From the NCBI RefSeq assembly GCF_018687715.1, contig NC_056761.1:13061001-13125000 (forward strand): DNA of 64,000 nt. Reading direction: 5' to 3'. Shown here one piece after another: positions 25,901 through 37,919 of the stretch (position 1 is its first letter; every line of letters starts with the position of its first letter). This stretch comes from Carya illinoinensis. Its lineage: Eukaryota > Streptophyta > Magnoliopsida > Fagales > Juglandaceae. The translations under genes were made by a program, and so were the position numbers. Under the pieces are notes generated by a model that was given only the letters and a program-made list of their open reading frames with translations, was not told the DNA's origin and did not search any database.

Positions 25901-26860
25901 AAAAGCTAGGGCAATCCTCAAACTCTAGTAGCCCACAAGACTCCTCGATCAAAATATGGAATCTGAAAAACCCTAATGCAGCAAAGAACTTCCTCTAGAA
26001 AGCCTATCTAAATGCACTACCTACTCAAGCTAATCTATTAAAAAGGGAGGTACTGAAGGACCTAGCATGCCCCATTTGCAAGCTGCAATTAGAGACAATG
26101 GAACATATATTGTTGGAATGCCCCTCAACAAGAGATGTATAGGGCCAATGTAGCAAAAGACTATAGAAAGTTAGTCCACACGTCCTCCTGTTTAGAGGCT
26201 TGGTTGTTGTTTTCATGGAGACCGTGGAGTATGAAGACCTGATCTCATTCACCATCACATCATGACTCATATGGAAAAGGAGAAACAACTTGGTATTCAA
26301 TGACGTGTTCCTTCACTGATCTATTTACCTAATGGAGGACCTGCAGCAGATATCCTCACAGCAGACTACTCCAGCAACCACTAGACAATAGGCCTCCAAG
26401 TGGGAAGCACCACCTCAAGGTAAAGTCAAGTTAAATTAGGATGCCTCACTTAACAAAACAACCTGCAAGGTGGGTGTTGGTGCAGTTTCAAGAGGCTGTG
26501 AGGGACAGATCATTGCCACTATAAGAATTTAACACAACCTCTTTCCAGACCCTCTCATGGCTGAAGCCTTTGCTGCACTGCAAGCAACACTATTTTGCAA
26601 AGTCGTAGGTTGCCAAAATGTAATCATGGAGGGAGACTCACTGCAAGTTGTCAATGGCTTGAACTCAATCTTAGACTCCCACACTTATGCAGGCCAATTG
26701 ATTGTTGACACTCGTCCACTCTTAACTCCTTTATTGTTTGGACAACTAGGCACACTGTAAGAGCCAACAACTCAGTTGCTCATGCCTTAAGCAAGGATGC
26801 TCTTAGCATTAGTGGTTACACCACCTCTTTCGAATTTGCTACCCCTTGTATTTGGTCCTT
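22950..26860 (+). pseudogene. LINE ORF2: endonuclease, reverse transcriptase, zf-RVT, RNase H
   Basis: Endonuclease motifs CFGDFNEI (near 23205) and SDHRPI (near 23470) are present. RT pieces run from GSPGPDGFPATF (near 24150) through SLQGKGLRQRDPQSPYLFIL (near 24705). At the catalytic box near 24855 a single extra T shifts the frame and the expected FADD reads FAND. LSNWKTKFLSQAGKEILIK (near 25150) and SFWWG follow. zf-RVT sequence covers about 25800-26130. RNase H pieces cover 26430-26820 (KVGVGAVSRG, MAEAFAALQA, MEGDSLQVV). Many stops, and at least two catalytic defects. Confidence 0.8.
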
Positions 26861-26914
26861 GGTTCAAAGTTTCTATTAATATAAGTTACCCTTTCATAAA
26901 ATAAAATAAAAAAC

Positions 26915-28083
26915 TGTAATGCCTCGTATCTGGAGGTCTAGGGAGTTAGTTCCTGATACCTAAAACATCTCCCAACAATACAATATATATATTCCGAAGG
27001 ATTTTTATACATAAACTCATTTATTCAAACTAAATATAGATGTTCCTCTACAAAGACCCCAACATAATAATTAAAAATTCACTAAGTCTCAATAAAATAT
27101 CATCATTCCAATAAATCAAATCAACATAACAATAATATCAAATAAACTAAATAAAACCATCCAATAATCATAATACATACTCTTAGGCATTCAATCCACT
27201 ATCCCCAGCTAAACCCTGCCCATTCTTCCTATTCTTGATTCCCAACCAAACTATCAAATCATATGAACATATTGAAGGTGATTGGCTGAGTTATCAACAA
27301 TGTCTCAGTAAGTAATAAACATATACTAGTATATAAACATGAGCCAGTACAAAATACAAAATAAAATAGAGTATCAAATTCTCAGAGTGAACTTCAGAAA
27401 ACATTTATATACAATAATCAAAATCTTTTGACATAAATATAATCGAACAACATCGTGATAAAACTTATTCCATATTTAACCCCCGTGGAAGGGTTTTGCA
27501 AATTTCAACAGCCAACCAAGCATAAACAAAATATGAATCTTCCACTTGTTATTTTGTAGATAGGAAACACCACGCAGAAAACCAGTTTGTATCCAAAGTG
27601 GGTGCACTAGAAATAGAGATATTGGTACCACTCCAAACAGAGGCCACAGTTTTACACCCGTGGCAAGGTCGGAAAGGATCATAACGAAATATCATGTCAA
27701 AGGTCTTTTTTTGGACGCAAAATCATATCATAACGGAGTACTAAACAAATACATATCATCTTTACATAATCATGCACAAGTTTACATTTTCACTCTTTTT
27801 ATATAACTGAAAATAGACTGCCAAAAATTTGATTATGTTTATACAAGTCATGATAGAAAAATATTTTTCTCTTATTATATAGATATAAGAAGTAATGAAG
27901 ATAAAATAACAAGGTTGTTTTTAAGATATTCATAACAAAAGAGGAAAAAGAAGAAAGGAAATTTAGGATTAAATGATGTCGTTTCATAGGAGGGGTTAGG
28001 CATCTCCGTGGGCCTAGGCTCGATCTTGGGACTTGGTGTTAAATATGTGTTTCTACATGACTTGGACATTTTTGGTTGCTACA
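26915..28083. mobile_element. Putative solo LTR (TGTAATGCC...GCTACA)
   Basis: It starts TGTAATGCCTCGTATCTGG immediately after the LINE A tail and can be read to ...TTTTTGGTTGCTACA, so it has TG...CA ends. The start resembles LTRs of plant gypsy-type elements. No polyprotein domain is inside. The flanks (AAAAC, TTTAC) are not a convincing target duplication, so the limits are uncertain. Confidence 0.4.
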
Positions 28084-28790
28084 TTTACTTTAAATCAGTT
28101 TCAAAATAATCTTTTTTCTTATAAAATCAGCATGAAAAAACTCAAAAGCAATATATGAACAATAGAGTAGGAGCGATATAATTAAAGATCAATTGATCTC
28201 CTCCACGCTATTAAAGTTCATGGTTCTTGATCAGAAAGTAGTTGACATGTACCATGTCTTGAATTTGGCGGATATATATAATACATTGTACATCTGTGTG
28301 ATATTTTTGTGAAAAGTCAATTTAAGTAATTAATGGGAGTGAGTGTGAGACTGTGAGTTGGTGGCTGAGAGTGCATTGTTAGGAGGATTAATTAATTTAA
28401 GTAAATGAAAATTGAAACCGCAACGATCATGGTTGTGTGTGGGGACCTTTGGGAAATAAGTGTTATAATTAATTAACTGACAACACTCGTTTGCAAATTA
28501 AAGAGCATGCATGTATTATGCAATGCAATAAATAACATACGTTACACTACGCATGTAAGTTTGGAAATAAGTATTAACAATTTGAAAGAACGCTTCGAAC
28601 AGCATTTTGGAGATTCCTCTTGTTATAATTATGGCAATCAAAAGGAAAATGAATCAAAACATTAATATTTCTCTTATATAAATTCATATTACTTCCATAT
28701 ATGTATTAATAATCATAACAAACAATAGATAGTTGATAAATTTGTAGCCAAAAGTTCTGATAATTATTTAGAAATAAATGCTCAATTATC
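28084..28790. other. AT-rich intergenic stretch, nothing recognised
   Basis: No open frame with recognisable domains and no element terminus. Confidence 0.5.
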
Positions 28791-28798
28791 AAATAACC

Positions 28799-29466
28799 AT
28801 ATAATCAACGCCAAAGTTTTTGTAGTCAAGCAGAGAGTTTTCAATGCTTCTGCCTCCTTACGATCCAAAATAATGCGCATGTCTTTGATCCACTCAGAAA
28901 ATCTACGTAGGTACGAAGCTGATGATCTGAGACAAAAGACATGTCTAAAACCTTCAAGTACAAGTGATTGAAGTCGAGGACAACCATCGAGAATGGCTTG
29001 CACGCCATCATAAGAAAGAACAAACCCATAAATCTCAAGGTAGACTAATTCATGTTTTGGTTTACATATTTTCTTTCATTCATGCTTTGGGTTGTTCGTT
29101 ATTCATTATATAGATATAGTTAATAATTGTCCTGGTTGTTAGTTTGGGTTTTGGTTTTTCCTTGTTTTGGTCATTGATTCATGGGTTGGTTTGCTTTGAT
29201 TATTTGTAATCCTGTGGATCTTGGATGTTGCAATGGTATTCCTCATCCATAAGTGAGATTTTTTTTATCTTATAAAAGTGGGTCGGGGTCACTCTTGGAT
29301 ATGTGACCTCGTCTCTTTTACCAAAAAATAAAAAATAAAAATGCGGAGTGATCTCAAATGAGGGCAATGGTGGGCCAAATCATCCAGATATTCTATCAAC
29401 ATAAAACCATCAACTTCAAGCTCCTCCAATAACGGAAAACTTGCGGCCATAAAACCGCTTTAGGAA
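28799..29466 (-). pseudogene. F-box/LRR protein pseudogene (SKIP19-like), split by a LINE tail
   Basis: Minus-strand segment 1 (about 29466-29341) reads SGFMAASFPLLEELEVDGF, then LAHHCPHLRSLRI. Segment 2 (about 29062-28799) reads ELVYLEIYGFVLSYDGVQAI, LDGCPRLQSL and IKDMRIILD. AILDGCP and the LRR spacing are typical of the SKIP19-type F-box/LRR subgroup. The two segments are separated by an inserted LINE 3' end. The F-box itself and the upstream LRRs were not found. This is unrelated in detail to the FBD-type gene at 1930-4816. Confidence 0.65.
29045..29340 (+). mobile_element. 5'-truncated LINE 3' end inserted in the F-box pseudogene
   Basis: The sequence GTAATCCTGTGGATCTTGGA, then AAAGTGGGTCGGGGTCACTC and TGTGACCTCGTCTC, ends in an A-rich tail (ACCAAAAAATAAAAAATAAAAA). 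I recall this 3'-untranslated pattern from plant LINEs. It lies between the two halves of the LRR pseudogene. Limits are accurate to about 15 bases. No clear target duplication was seen. Confidence 0.55.
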
Positions 29467-29724
29467 AAGACTTGTTTGAAATCAACATGCAATTTAAAAG
29501 TATCAACATCCTTGAACTGTTAATAAGTTATGTATATGATTGGCTGAATCCCCATAATGATATTGTGCAAAGATATCTGACCAGGCTCAAGAACCAGAGA
29601 TACACACACATAGAAGAGGCAGCAATAGGCCACATATTTACTAAGGGGGAGATGGGGGGAAGAGAGAGAGAGAGATTTCAACAAAGAATAATTTTTTATA
29701 AGTATTTCAGAAGAGAAATGATCA

Positions 29725-29988
29725 ATAGACAAAGATATGAGAGAGAGATTGACCTTTATTGGCATTGGAAGTAATCGATAGCCTGGCCATGAGATTGAAC
29801 AGGGTGGCAACTGGCGGCAGTGAGTGGACCTCGAACGACGGCGACATGTAAGAAACCACCTTCAATGACTCTTTCTCAAAAATACCCACTCTCTTGAAGG
29901 CAAAGTCATTTTTGTTTAGGGCTTGGGATGTATCAATGAAGCTACTGTCTCCTTCTGTGGCCGAAGGTGATTGTCTTAGGGCACAAAA
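29725..29988 (-). other. Unidentified exon-like open stretch
   Basis: 88 codons stay open on the minus strand between TAA and TGA. They include SFIDTSQALNKNDFAFKR and VVSYMSPSFEVHSLPPVATL, which is ordinary-complexity protein sequence. A possible acceptor (CCCTAAG, near 29974) and donor (AAAG|GTCAAT, near 29755) bracket it. I do not recognise the family. It could be a chance frame or an exon of a degraded gene. Confidence 0.25.
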
Positions 29989-30859
29989 TTAGTAAAAACC
30001 AATACCTTTTACTACAAATAAAATCACATCGCATTAGGTTCCTTTTCACCACCTTTTTTCACCCTGCACATGAAATCTTGTACTAATTGGGAAAACTTAT
30101 TGTGACTGACTTGTTTTGTGCTATAAGCCCACTATTTCCCACTAGCTATAGTCATGGAGGAAACATTCATGGCAAAAGCCAATATGGGAGGTCATTAATA
30201 TATGAAGTAAATGTGTTGCTTGTTGCCATTTGACATGGCATGCTAACAGACTAAGTTTTGTTGTTTCCTTTTGCTTGGTATAGAGGGGTATCCTCCAATT
30301 GTTGATGTAAAACTATCACCAAAGAAGGTTCTCTGTGTAGCAATGATGAAATTCGCTTTGTACAAACCATTCTAAAAGCACACTAGAAGACACTACTTGA
30401 CCAGGTGAATACAATTCTTATTATGAAAAAACACAAGAATGCCAAATTTAGATATTGTAGCATATAATTTGGATATGCTGCTGTGCTAATTTTTTCATAG
30501 CTATTAATATATGTTACAATTTTCTGATTTATGACCAAGTAATAAAGCTGATTTGTTAAATATATCTTAGGATAAGGAAAGATTAGGAAGGAGGTAGTCG
30601 GAAGGTGAATTAAGCAACTTAATATCTGCCTTTTGTGCAAAGAATGTAGTGCACTATGGTAAATCCGTTTGTAGGGGTCATGAGGAGCGGGAGCATTACT
30701 TTAACTGTGCAATACACACACCACCAAGAGGTTGTCCACTATTTTTCTCCCTTTCTAGTTTCCAGAGTAAGAAGCTATCACTTCTGTTGCTATCCCCTTC
30801 CTCTCAAAGCTTCCACCTAGTTCCATCCCTAGTTCTTCATGGAGGGATGCTGCCCTCTA
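29989..30859. other. Intergenic stretch, nothing recognised
   Basis: The right part (about 30640-30859) is C/T-rich and ends exactly at the copia insertion. No gene identified. Confidence 0.45.
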
Positions 30860-31045
30860 TGTTGACAGAAGCAATTTTCATGAAATTCATCTCATCTTGT
30901 ATTGCATGGGAAAGGTCCCTTTTACACACAGAGTAACAAAATCTTTTCTGTTATGAGATGAAAGTAATAAAAAGTAAATAAAGACTATTTTGGAATGTAC
31001 CATTATGACCCTACTATATTTACAACAAAGTTATCTATGTTAATA
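30860..31045 (-). repeat. 3' LTR of the deleted copia element
   Basis: 186 bases, aligning over full length with 33909-34095. I count roughly 14 differences by eye, so the insertion is not very recent. Ends on the plus strand are TGTTGACA...TTAATA. Confidence 0.85.
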
Positions 31046-33895
31046 TGCCCCTTCGAGTCTAGTGGGGTATTTAGAATAGTGAGACTTGATCTAAAATGAG
31101 AGAACTTGTTGGAGACTAAAGGCTTGGTAAAAATATCAGCAACTTGATCCTTTGAACTGCAAAATGAGACTTGCAAGGTCTTGGTAGCAACTCTGTCATG
31201 AACAAAGTGATAGTCAATATCCATGTGCTTAGTACTTAAGTGATAAACAGGGTTAACTGAGAGGTATGTTGCCCTGTCACACCAAAAAGTGGGGGGCTTA
31301 GGTAAGAAAATACCTAATTCTCAAAGCATGGTTTGAAGCTAAATTAATTCAGTAGCAGTAGTGGCAAGAGTTTTGTATTTAGTTTCAGTATTGGATCTAG
31401 CTACTGTCTTCTACTTTTTGGAGCTCCATGATATAATGTGATTACCTAATAATACACAGAAACCACCAGTGGACCATTTTTCATCTGGACAGTCGGTCCA
31501 ATCTGCATCTGAGTATGCTTGAAGTGTTAATGATGATGAAAACTTGAAAAACAGACCATAATTGATAGTGGATTTAAGATACCTCAGTATCCTATTAACA
31601 GCAGACCAGTGTGATAATTTTGGGCAATGCATAAATTGACATACTTTATTTACTGCAAAAGATATGTCAGGTCTTGTAAAAGAGAGGTATTGCAACCCAT
31701 CAACAATACTTCTGTATAGTGTGCAATCATCAAATGAAGGAGAATCAAACTATGAAAGTTTGATTGAAGCTGCCATTGGAGAGTTCATTGGCTTGGCACC
31801 CAACATATTGCTTCGAGTGAGCAAATCTTTAATATATTTTCGTTGAGACAGGAATAAGCTATATTCAAAATAGTCTATTTCAAGACCCAGAAAATAAGAT
31901 AAACGGCCAAGATCTTTGACAATGAAGACCATACCCAAGTCATGAATAAAACTATCAATCATATGCGGCTTTGAGGAAGTTATGACCATGTCATCCACAT
32001 AAATCAGCACAAACATATGCAAATCAATATTATTTAAAATGAATAGAGAGCGGTTAGATTGTGATGCCAAAAATCCATACCCATTCAACTAAGATGTTAA
32101 TTGAGCAAACCTCGGTGCCTGTTTAAGCCCGTATATTGCTTTGTGCAATTGGCATACATAGTTTGGAAATTTTGGATCAATAAATCCTTGTAGCTGCTGA
32201 ATGTGAATAGTGTCAGACAACTCTCCATATAAAATGGCATTTTGAATGTCCAGTTGGTGCAAAGGCCAACTAGAATTAATAGTAATAGAGATGATCGGTC
32301 TAATAATGGATGGTTTCACTACATGACTAAAGGTCTCATTGTAGTCTAAGCCAGGTTGTTGCTGAAAGCCCTTAGCTACCAACCTAACTTTTTGACGCTC
32401 AAAACTACCATCAGAGTGCAATTTTGTATCCTAAACCCAACAACAACCAAGTATATTAAGATAAGGGTTAGAGGGTACCAAGCTCCATGTTTTGTTTTGA
32501 AGAAGGGCAGTGTATTCTGTGTGCATGGCGTCAACCCATTTACGAAATTTTGATGCAGCTGAGTAACTTCAAGGTTCATTTGGAACCGTACTTGTGGTGA
32601 GAAGACAATGCCGCCATGGGTATGGTAAAGTACCATCAGTAGAAACACGAGGTTGAAAGGAATTGGTGATACTACGGGTGATGATAGGAGATTAAGGAGG
32701 TAGAAGAATAGGATATGAGTCAATAGGATGCATCAGGGGAGAAGAGGAAGAAACAAGATTGGGAGCAAACATGACATGATCAGAGATGATAGGAGTAGAG
32801 GAATGGAGATTAGGGTTCAAAGACGGAGAAGAAGATGGGTGAATGTTAGGGTTAGAGTGATTCAGGAGTGAAGTATGAGCAAAGAGTAAAGGAGTATGAC
32901 ATAAACTTGGACTGAGTCCAAGTATTGAAGAGGAAAATAAAGGTAGGTGGGCCATGGAAGTGGGTATAGGAATGGGCTGGATTGTACCCAAGAAACAAAC
33001 ACAAAGTGGATTTGGGAAGCAATTTACGCTTGTTGTAGGACCTGAGATTGGGCTAGCATTCTGACCCAAAGACTTTGAGAAAATTGAAGTCGGGATTACA
33101 TTTATAAACAAGAAAATAGGGGACTTTATTTTGTAAGATTTTGGAAGGAAGAAGATTTATTAAGTAGACTACGGTTTCAAAAGCATAAGCCCAAAATTTG
33201 GAAGAGATGCATGAGCAAGAAGGGCAAGCCCAGTTTCGACAATGTGCCGATACTTACATTCAACAATATACCTTTTTGTTGATGCATGCGTATAAGGACA
33301 TGAGAATAGGTGAGTGATACCAAGTTGTCGACTTAAGGTGGAAAGTGGTGTAAATTCACCACCTCCATCGGTTTGTAAGGTTATTAACTTGGTATTAAAT
33401 AAAAGCTCAACAAAGGGTAAGAAAATTGGAAATATTGAAAACACATCATATTTAAGTTTTAATGGATATATCCAAGAGAATCGAGTAAAGTGATCAACAA
33501 AAGATATATAATAGCGATAACCATAAGTCCCTAGCAGTTGAAGCAGATAAAACATGGCCAATAATAGAATCTAAAAGAGATGAAAAAGCACACTAAGAAC
33601 CAGTTGGTCAGTGCGAGACCAAGAAAGAAAATCTGGGTTAGTTTTTAATGAATCATCAATATCGAAGAGTATAAGTTTTGGAGGAGATGGAAGTAAGCTA
33701 TCAACATAGCCATAGAGATCTTGCCCTCTAAGGTATGCTGAGTTATGAACCTTCCATAGAAGAAACTTTTCTGTTTTTAACATGGTGGTAACAAAATGTG
33801 AGAAAGAGGAAATGACTGAAGAATTTGGTGGACAATAAGAGAGAGAAGAATCTGTGTGCGTGGCCATGGATCAATGAGATCACTGCTAGTCGAGT

Positions 33896-33908
33896 AGCTT
33901 TGATACCA
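33896..33908 (-). other. Primer binding site of the deleted copia element
   Basis: The minus strand reads TGGTATCAAAGCT directly after the LTR end TGTTAACA. This is the initiator methionine tRNA type. Confidence 0.8.
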
Positions 33909-34095
33909 TGTTAACAAAAGTACTTTTCATGAAATTCATCTCATCTTGCATTGCATGGGAAAGGTCCCTTTTATACATAGAGTAACATAATCTTTTCTGT
34001 TATGATATGAAAGTAATAAAAAAGTAAATAAAGACTATTTTAGAATGTACCATTATGACCCTACTATATTTACAACAGAGTTGTCTATATTAATA
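33909..34095 (-). repeat. 5' LTR of the deleted copia element
   Basis: 187 bases, plus-strand ends TGTTAACA...ATTAATA. The shared block beginning TTTTCATGAAATTCATCTCA is nearly identical to the left copy. Confidence 0.85.
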
Positions 34096-35164
34096 CTCTC
34101 CCCCTCCCAAAAAAAACTCTCCCCCTTTCTTTTCTATCCTTCGCTTTTTTATCCCTTTTCTTCTTCTCCTAGTACTTTTTTTCCTCTTTTCTTACCTACC
34201 TACTTAGTTACATCTTCATCCTCCATGGCAATGCTACAAAATCTAGGTGAGTTTTCCAACTGTGACTTCTTCCTCTTTTGTGATTGCTAGAGAATAAGCA
34301 TCATGAGGATGGATCTCCCTTTTAAAAGGGTCTACTACGTATTTTAGGTTGGAGTTCTTCGTCAGTAACTTTAGTCCAGATAATTATATATAACACAATT
34401 TTCCTTGGCTTATTGACTAAGAAGACATTAGACTGGACCAATATTTTGGTCCATTTCCAATTTTTTATGTTTCTTCAGGCATTGTGCTGACTCTACATAG
34501 ATTTATTGGGGTTGCCTACCATCTCCTTTTGTCCCTTTGTCAATAATTTTAACTTATTATTAATATTTTCTTGCTCATGAGAAAAACTGTGCAATTACAA
34601 TTTAGACTCATTATATGTACCACAAAGAACAAACCATTTCCTCAAAATTCAAGTTTGAATGATTATTGTTGTTTTTACAGTATTGTGGGTATAATCTCTT
34701 CAGCTTGTTGCATTTATCCCATGGTTGTATTATTATACTAGCATTGCATTCTTGGAGTAATAGGGTTGCACTACCACAATTTCTTAGCTTCCTAGACACT
34801 TAGTTATTTTCATTCTCTTCGGTGATCCATTCTTGAAGTCACATCTGGATCTGTAGTTAGAGAAATGCTTTTAAATTGAACATGGTTAGATTAAAGGCAA
34901 TTCGGAATACTCCCTGCTTATCAGGAAACACACATAGCCATTGGGACGTAATTAAATGGATGGTTTTCCTGGTACTCCCACGGCAATGATACTGCCTTTT
35001 CATTGCTCTTTGATGGGTCGGGATTAAGGTACATGCAATGGTATGCTAAGAGCTTATTGAATTGAGTTTCCTATTTTGAACTTACAAATGGAGTGCTGAA
35101 TGTCATCTTCGGATTCCTAATGTCGCCATCCATTATTATCATTATTATTATTTATTTATTTCAG
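34096..35164. other. Stretch between two copia elements, pyrimidine-rich at left
   Basis: 34096-34200 is C/T-rich. A possible start codon with a following donor-like site (ATGGCAATGCTACAAAATCT, then AGGTGAG) lies at 34216-34242, but nothing downstream supports an exon there. The rest is AT-rich and leads into the acceptor at 35163-35164. Confidence 0.35.
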
Positions 35165-35328
35165 TGGATCGATATGATCAAAGCCTAGATTCGAGCTGCT
35201 GAAACTATCACACAAATTAAAGAAGAATTACTGAAACAACGACGGGAAAGAGAAAGGGATGCTACTCGTGCTGCGCTTCGGAAGGTTATTTTCGGAATAT
35301 GAAATTAAATTTTGCCTTGATTGCATAC

Positions 35329-35572
35329 TAATAGCATTAATTGGATTATCTCAAAGAAGGACACCTCATCTGCACATACAAAGCATGTGTCAAGTCAGAA
35401 TCCTCTAGAATAATTCTGTTATACATGTGTCATCTTATTACTTGTAATTCTGAAATATTGGTACAAAGAATATTCTCACTTGATGTATATAAATACCAAC
35501 TCTGTAGCAAATACAATGCAATAAGAAAGAAACAATTCCCTTCAATTTTACTCTGCTTCAATTGTGTTAATA
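35329..35572 (+). repeat. 5' LTR of the complete copia element
   Basis: 244 bases, from TAATAGCA to GTGTTAATA. It contains a 38-base segment absent from the 3' LTR, bracketed by ACTTG repeats. GATGTATATAAATACC near 35478 is the likely TATA region. Confidence 0.9.
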
Positions 35573-35585
35573 TGGTACGTGAGCC
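35573..35585 (+). other. Primer binding site of the complete copia element
   Basis: TGGTACGTGAGCC abuts the 5' LTR. It differs from the usual TGGTATCAGAGCC at three adjacent positions, either an altered site or a mutation after insertion. Confidence 0.65.
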
Positions 35586-37847
35586 TTTTAGGACTCACGT
35601 TCATTGTTCCAGGAGTTTCAGTCCAAGCTCACAAGGCTTTTCTCCACGGTTGAAATTCCCGAACGTCCTATCATTGCTTCCCAAAGTCTCTCCAAATGTC
35701 AATTTCCCTTCTCTCACCAACTTAATCACAGTGAAATTAAATCATTATAATTATCTTTTGTGGAAGACACAGATAATGCCTTACCTCAAAGGAAAAAACT
35801 TATTTGGGCATATTGATGGGACCATTCTTGCCCCTCAAATGCTCAATAAAAGTACTAAACAAATCACTCTTGAGTTTTTTGCTTGGCAACAACAGGATCA
35901 AGCTGTAATGAGTATTCTCATCTCCTTCTTATCTAAAACTTTGATAGCACACGTTCTACAGGCATCCACTTCTCACAAAATATGGGATGTTCTTATATGT
36001 CTGTTTGCTGCAAAATCTCAAGCCCGTATTATGCAAGTTCAAATGCAGCTTACAACCCTTAAAAAGGGTTCAAACTCCATTGCTGAATATTATCAGCGTG
36101 CCAAGCTACTTCAAGATACCCTTGCTATGGTTGGTAAAACCTTCTCCTCCATTGATTTCATTACCTATCTCTTGGCTAGCTTGGGCACAAACTATGATTC
36201 TATTGTGACATCAATTACTACTCATGCTGATTCTCTAAGCCCTTCACAAGTTTATAGCCATTTACTCGCTCATGAGTCTCGACTAATTCATTAGCATACT
36301 ACTCTTACAACTTCACCTAAGTTCTCTGCCAATAATACCCAAAAGCAACTCAGTAACAATGCTCCCCAAGGCAGAGGTTCATTTCATGGTAGGGGTGGTT
36401 ACAAAGGACGTGGTCGAGGCAGACATGGTGGCAGTTTTTCTTCCTTCCTTCCCACCCAACTTTTCCCCAAATTGACCCACTTGCCAAGTTTGCCACAAAC
36501 ATGGACATACAGCTAACTCATGTTACCATCGTTTTGACTTCAGTTTTCAAACCCCTCCACCACCCTCCCTCTCGGCTAACTTCACCTTTGGTCCACATTA
36601 CACTCAAACATCATCCACATTTGTTGATAACACTTGGTATCCCGTTTCCGCTGCTACGCATTATTTCACTCATGATTTTTCTAACCTTTCTCTTAATTCT
36701 AAGTACACAGGTGAAGAATAAGTTCGTGTAGGTGATGGCAATTCCCTCCCAATTCATCATGTTGGATCTTCAACACTACCTTCCACCAATGGCAATTTTC
36801 TTCTCTCAAAATTATATCATGTTCCTTTAATTTCCAAGAATTTAGTTTCTATTAGAAAATGTTGTGAAGATAATTATGTATTTTTTGAATTTCACTCTTC
36901 AATTTTCTATGTTAAAGATTCCCGAACCAGGAAAGTCCTTCTCCAAGGCCATACTAAAGATGGCACGTATGCCTTTCCATCAAATCCTCCATCTCCTCAA
37001 GCAAATGTGGGTGAACTTGTCTCTGCCTTCCAATGGCACATTCTTCTAGGTCATCCATCTATGAAACTCATTCAAAAAATAGTTTCTCAAGTCAGTCTTC
37101 TTGTTAAATTGTCATCTCCACCTAGTCTATGTTCTTCCTGTTGCAAAGCCAAAATCCACCAACTTCCTTATGGTCGATCTTCACTAAGATCAGAAGCTCC
37201 TCTTCAACTTCTGTTTTCAGACATATGGGGGCCTGCACCAATGCTATCCCGTGGTGGTTTTAGATTTTACCTTTCTTTGTAGATGACTACAGTCGGTTTA
37301 CTTGGATTTTTCTATTAAAATATAAATCCGATGTAGTCACAGTTTTTCTTTCTTTTAAACAACATGTAGGACTTCTTTTTAATACAAAAATTCAAGCACT
37401 ACAATCTGATTGGGGTGGAAAATTTAGAGCTCTTAATACTGTTTTGCAATCTTTTGGTATTTCCCATAGAATTTCCTATCCTTATGCACACTCACAAAAT
37501 GGTTCGGTGGAAAGAAAACATCGTCATATTGTTGAGACTGGACTTGCACTCCTTGCTCATTCCTTAATGCCTTATTCATACTGGTCTGATGCCTTTGTCA
37601 CGACTGTTTTCTTAATTAATAGACTTCCAACTCTTGTCTTAAGCAATAAGTCACCATTTGAGGTTTTATTTCATCAAAAACAAGATGATATGTTTCTAAA
37701 GACATTTGGGTGTCAATGTTGGCCTAATCTTCAGCCATATAATAAACACAAAATCAATTTCAGATCGCTTCCATGTGTTTCTTGGCTATAGCTCCTCTCA
37801 TCATAGCTATCTTTGTTTTCTTGTTCCCATTGCCTGAATGTACGTTT

Positions 37848-37919
37848 CCAGGGATGTATTATTTGATGAAAACACGTTCCCCTCCAGGGATGTATTATTT
37901 GATGAAAACACGTTCCCAT
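37848..37919 (+). repeat. 36-base tandem duplication in the copia linker region
   Basis: The unit beginning CCAGGGATGTATTATTTGAT occurs twice in direct succession (37848 and 37884). It corresponds to 12 codons of the segment between integrase and RT. The copies are almost identical. Confidence 0.85.

Larger units (their letters stand above)
21361..26913 (+). mobile_element. LINE retrotransposon, nearly full length, inactive
   Basis: The plus-strand order is ORF1, endonuclease, reverse transcriptase, zf-RVT, RNase H, then an A-rich tail (ATAAAATAAAATAAAAAA, about 26896-26913). The order and the C-terminal RNase H match plant L1-type LINEs. The 5' limit is approximate. The coding regions are broken many times, so the copy is dead. 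The two coding regions are given as separate entries. Confidence 0.85.
30860..34095 (-). mobile_element. Ty1/copia retrotransposon with both LTRs, internal deletion
   Basis: LTRs lie at 30860-31045 and 33909-34095, in minus orientation. The primer site abuts the right LTR. A GAAGGGGCA polypurine tract abuts the left one. Flanking CTCTA (30855-30859) and CTCTC (34096-34100) differ at one base and are likely the target duplication. Gag N-terminus (33867-33571, LLWKVHNSAYLRGQDLYGYV) is followed directly by integrase (33561-33169, FVDHFTRFSWIYPLKLKYDV). The gag C-terminus, zinc knuckle, protease and integrase start are therefore deleted. RT (32421-31750, with YVDD) and RNase H (31695-31100, DADWTDCPDEKWSTGGFCV, ADIFTKPLV) follow, broken by stops. 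Confidence 0.9.

Noticed and set aside
34216..34242. Short first exon ATGGCAATGCTACAAAATCT with a GTGAG donor
   Set aside because: No downstream exon could be linked to it in frame, so it was not called as a gene.
35341..35572. Gag reading frame running back into the 5' LTR
   Set aside because: The LTR is non-coding by structure. Gag must begin after the primer site.
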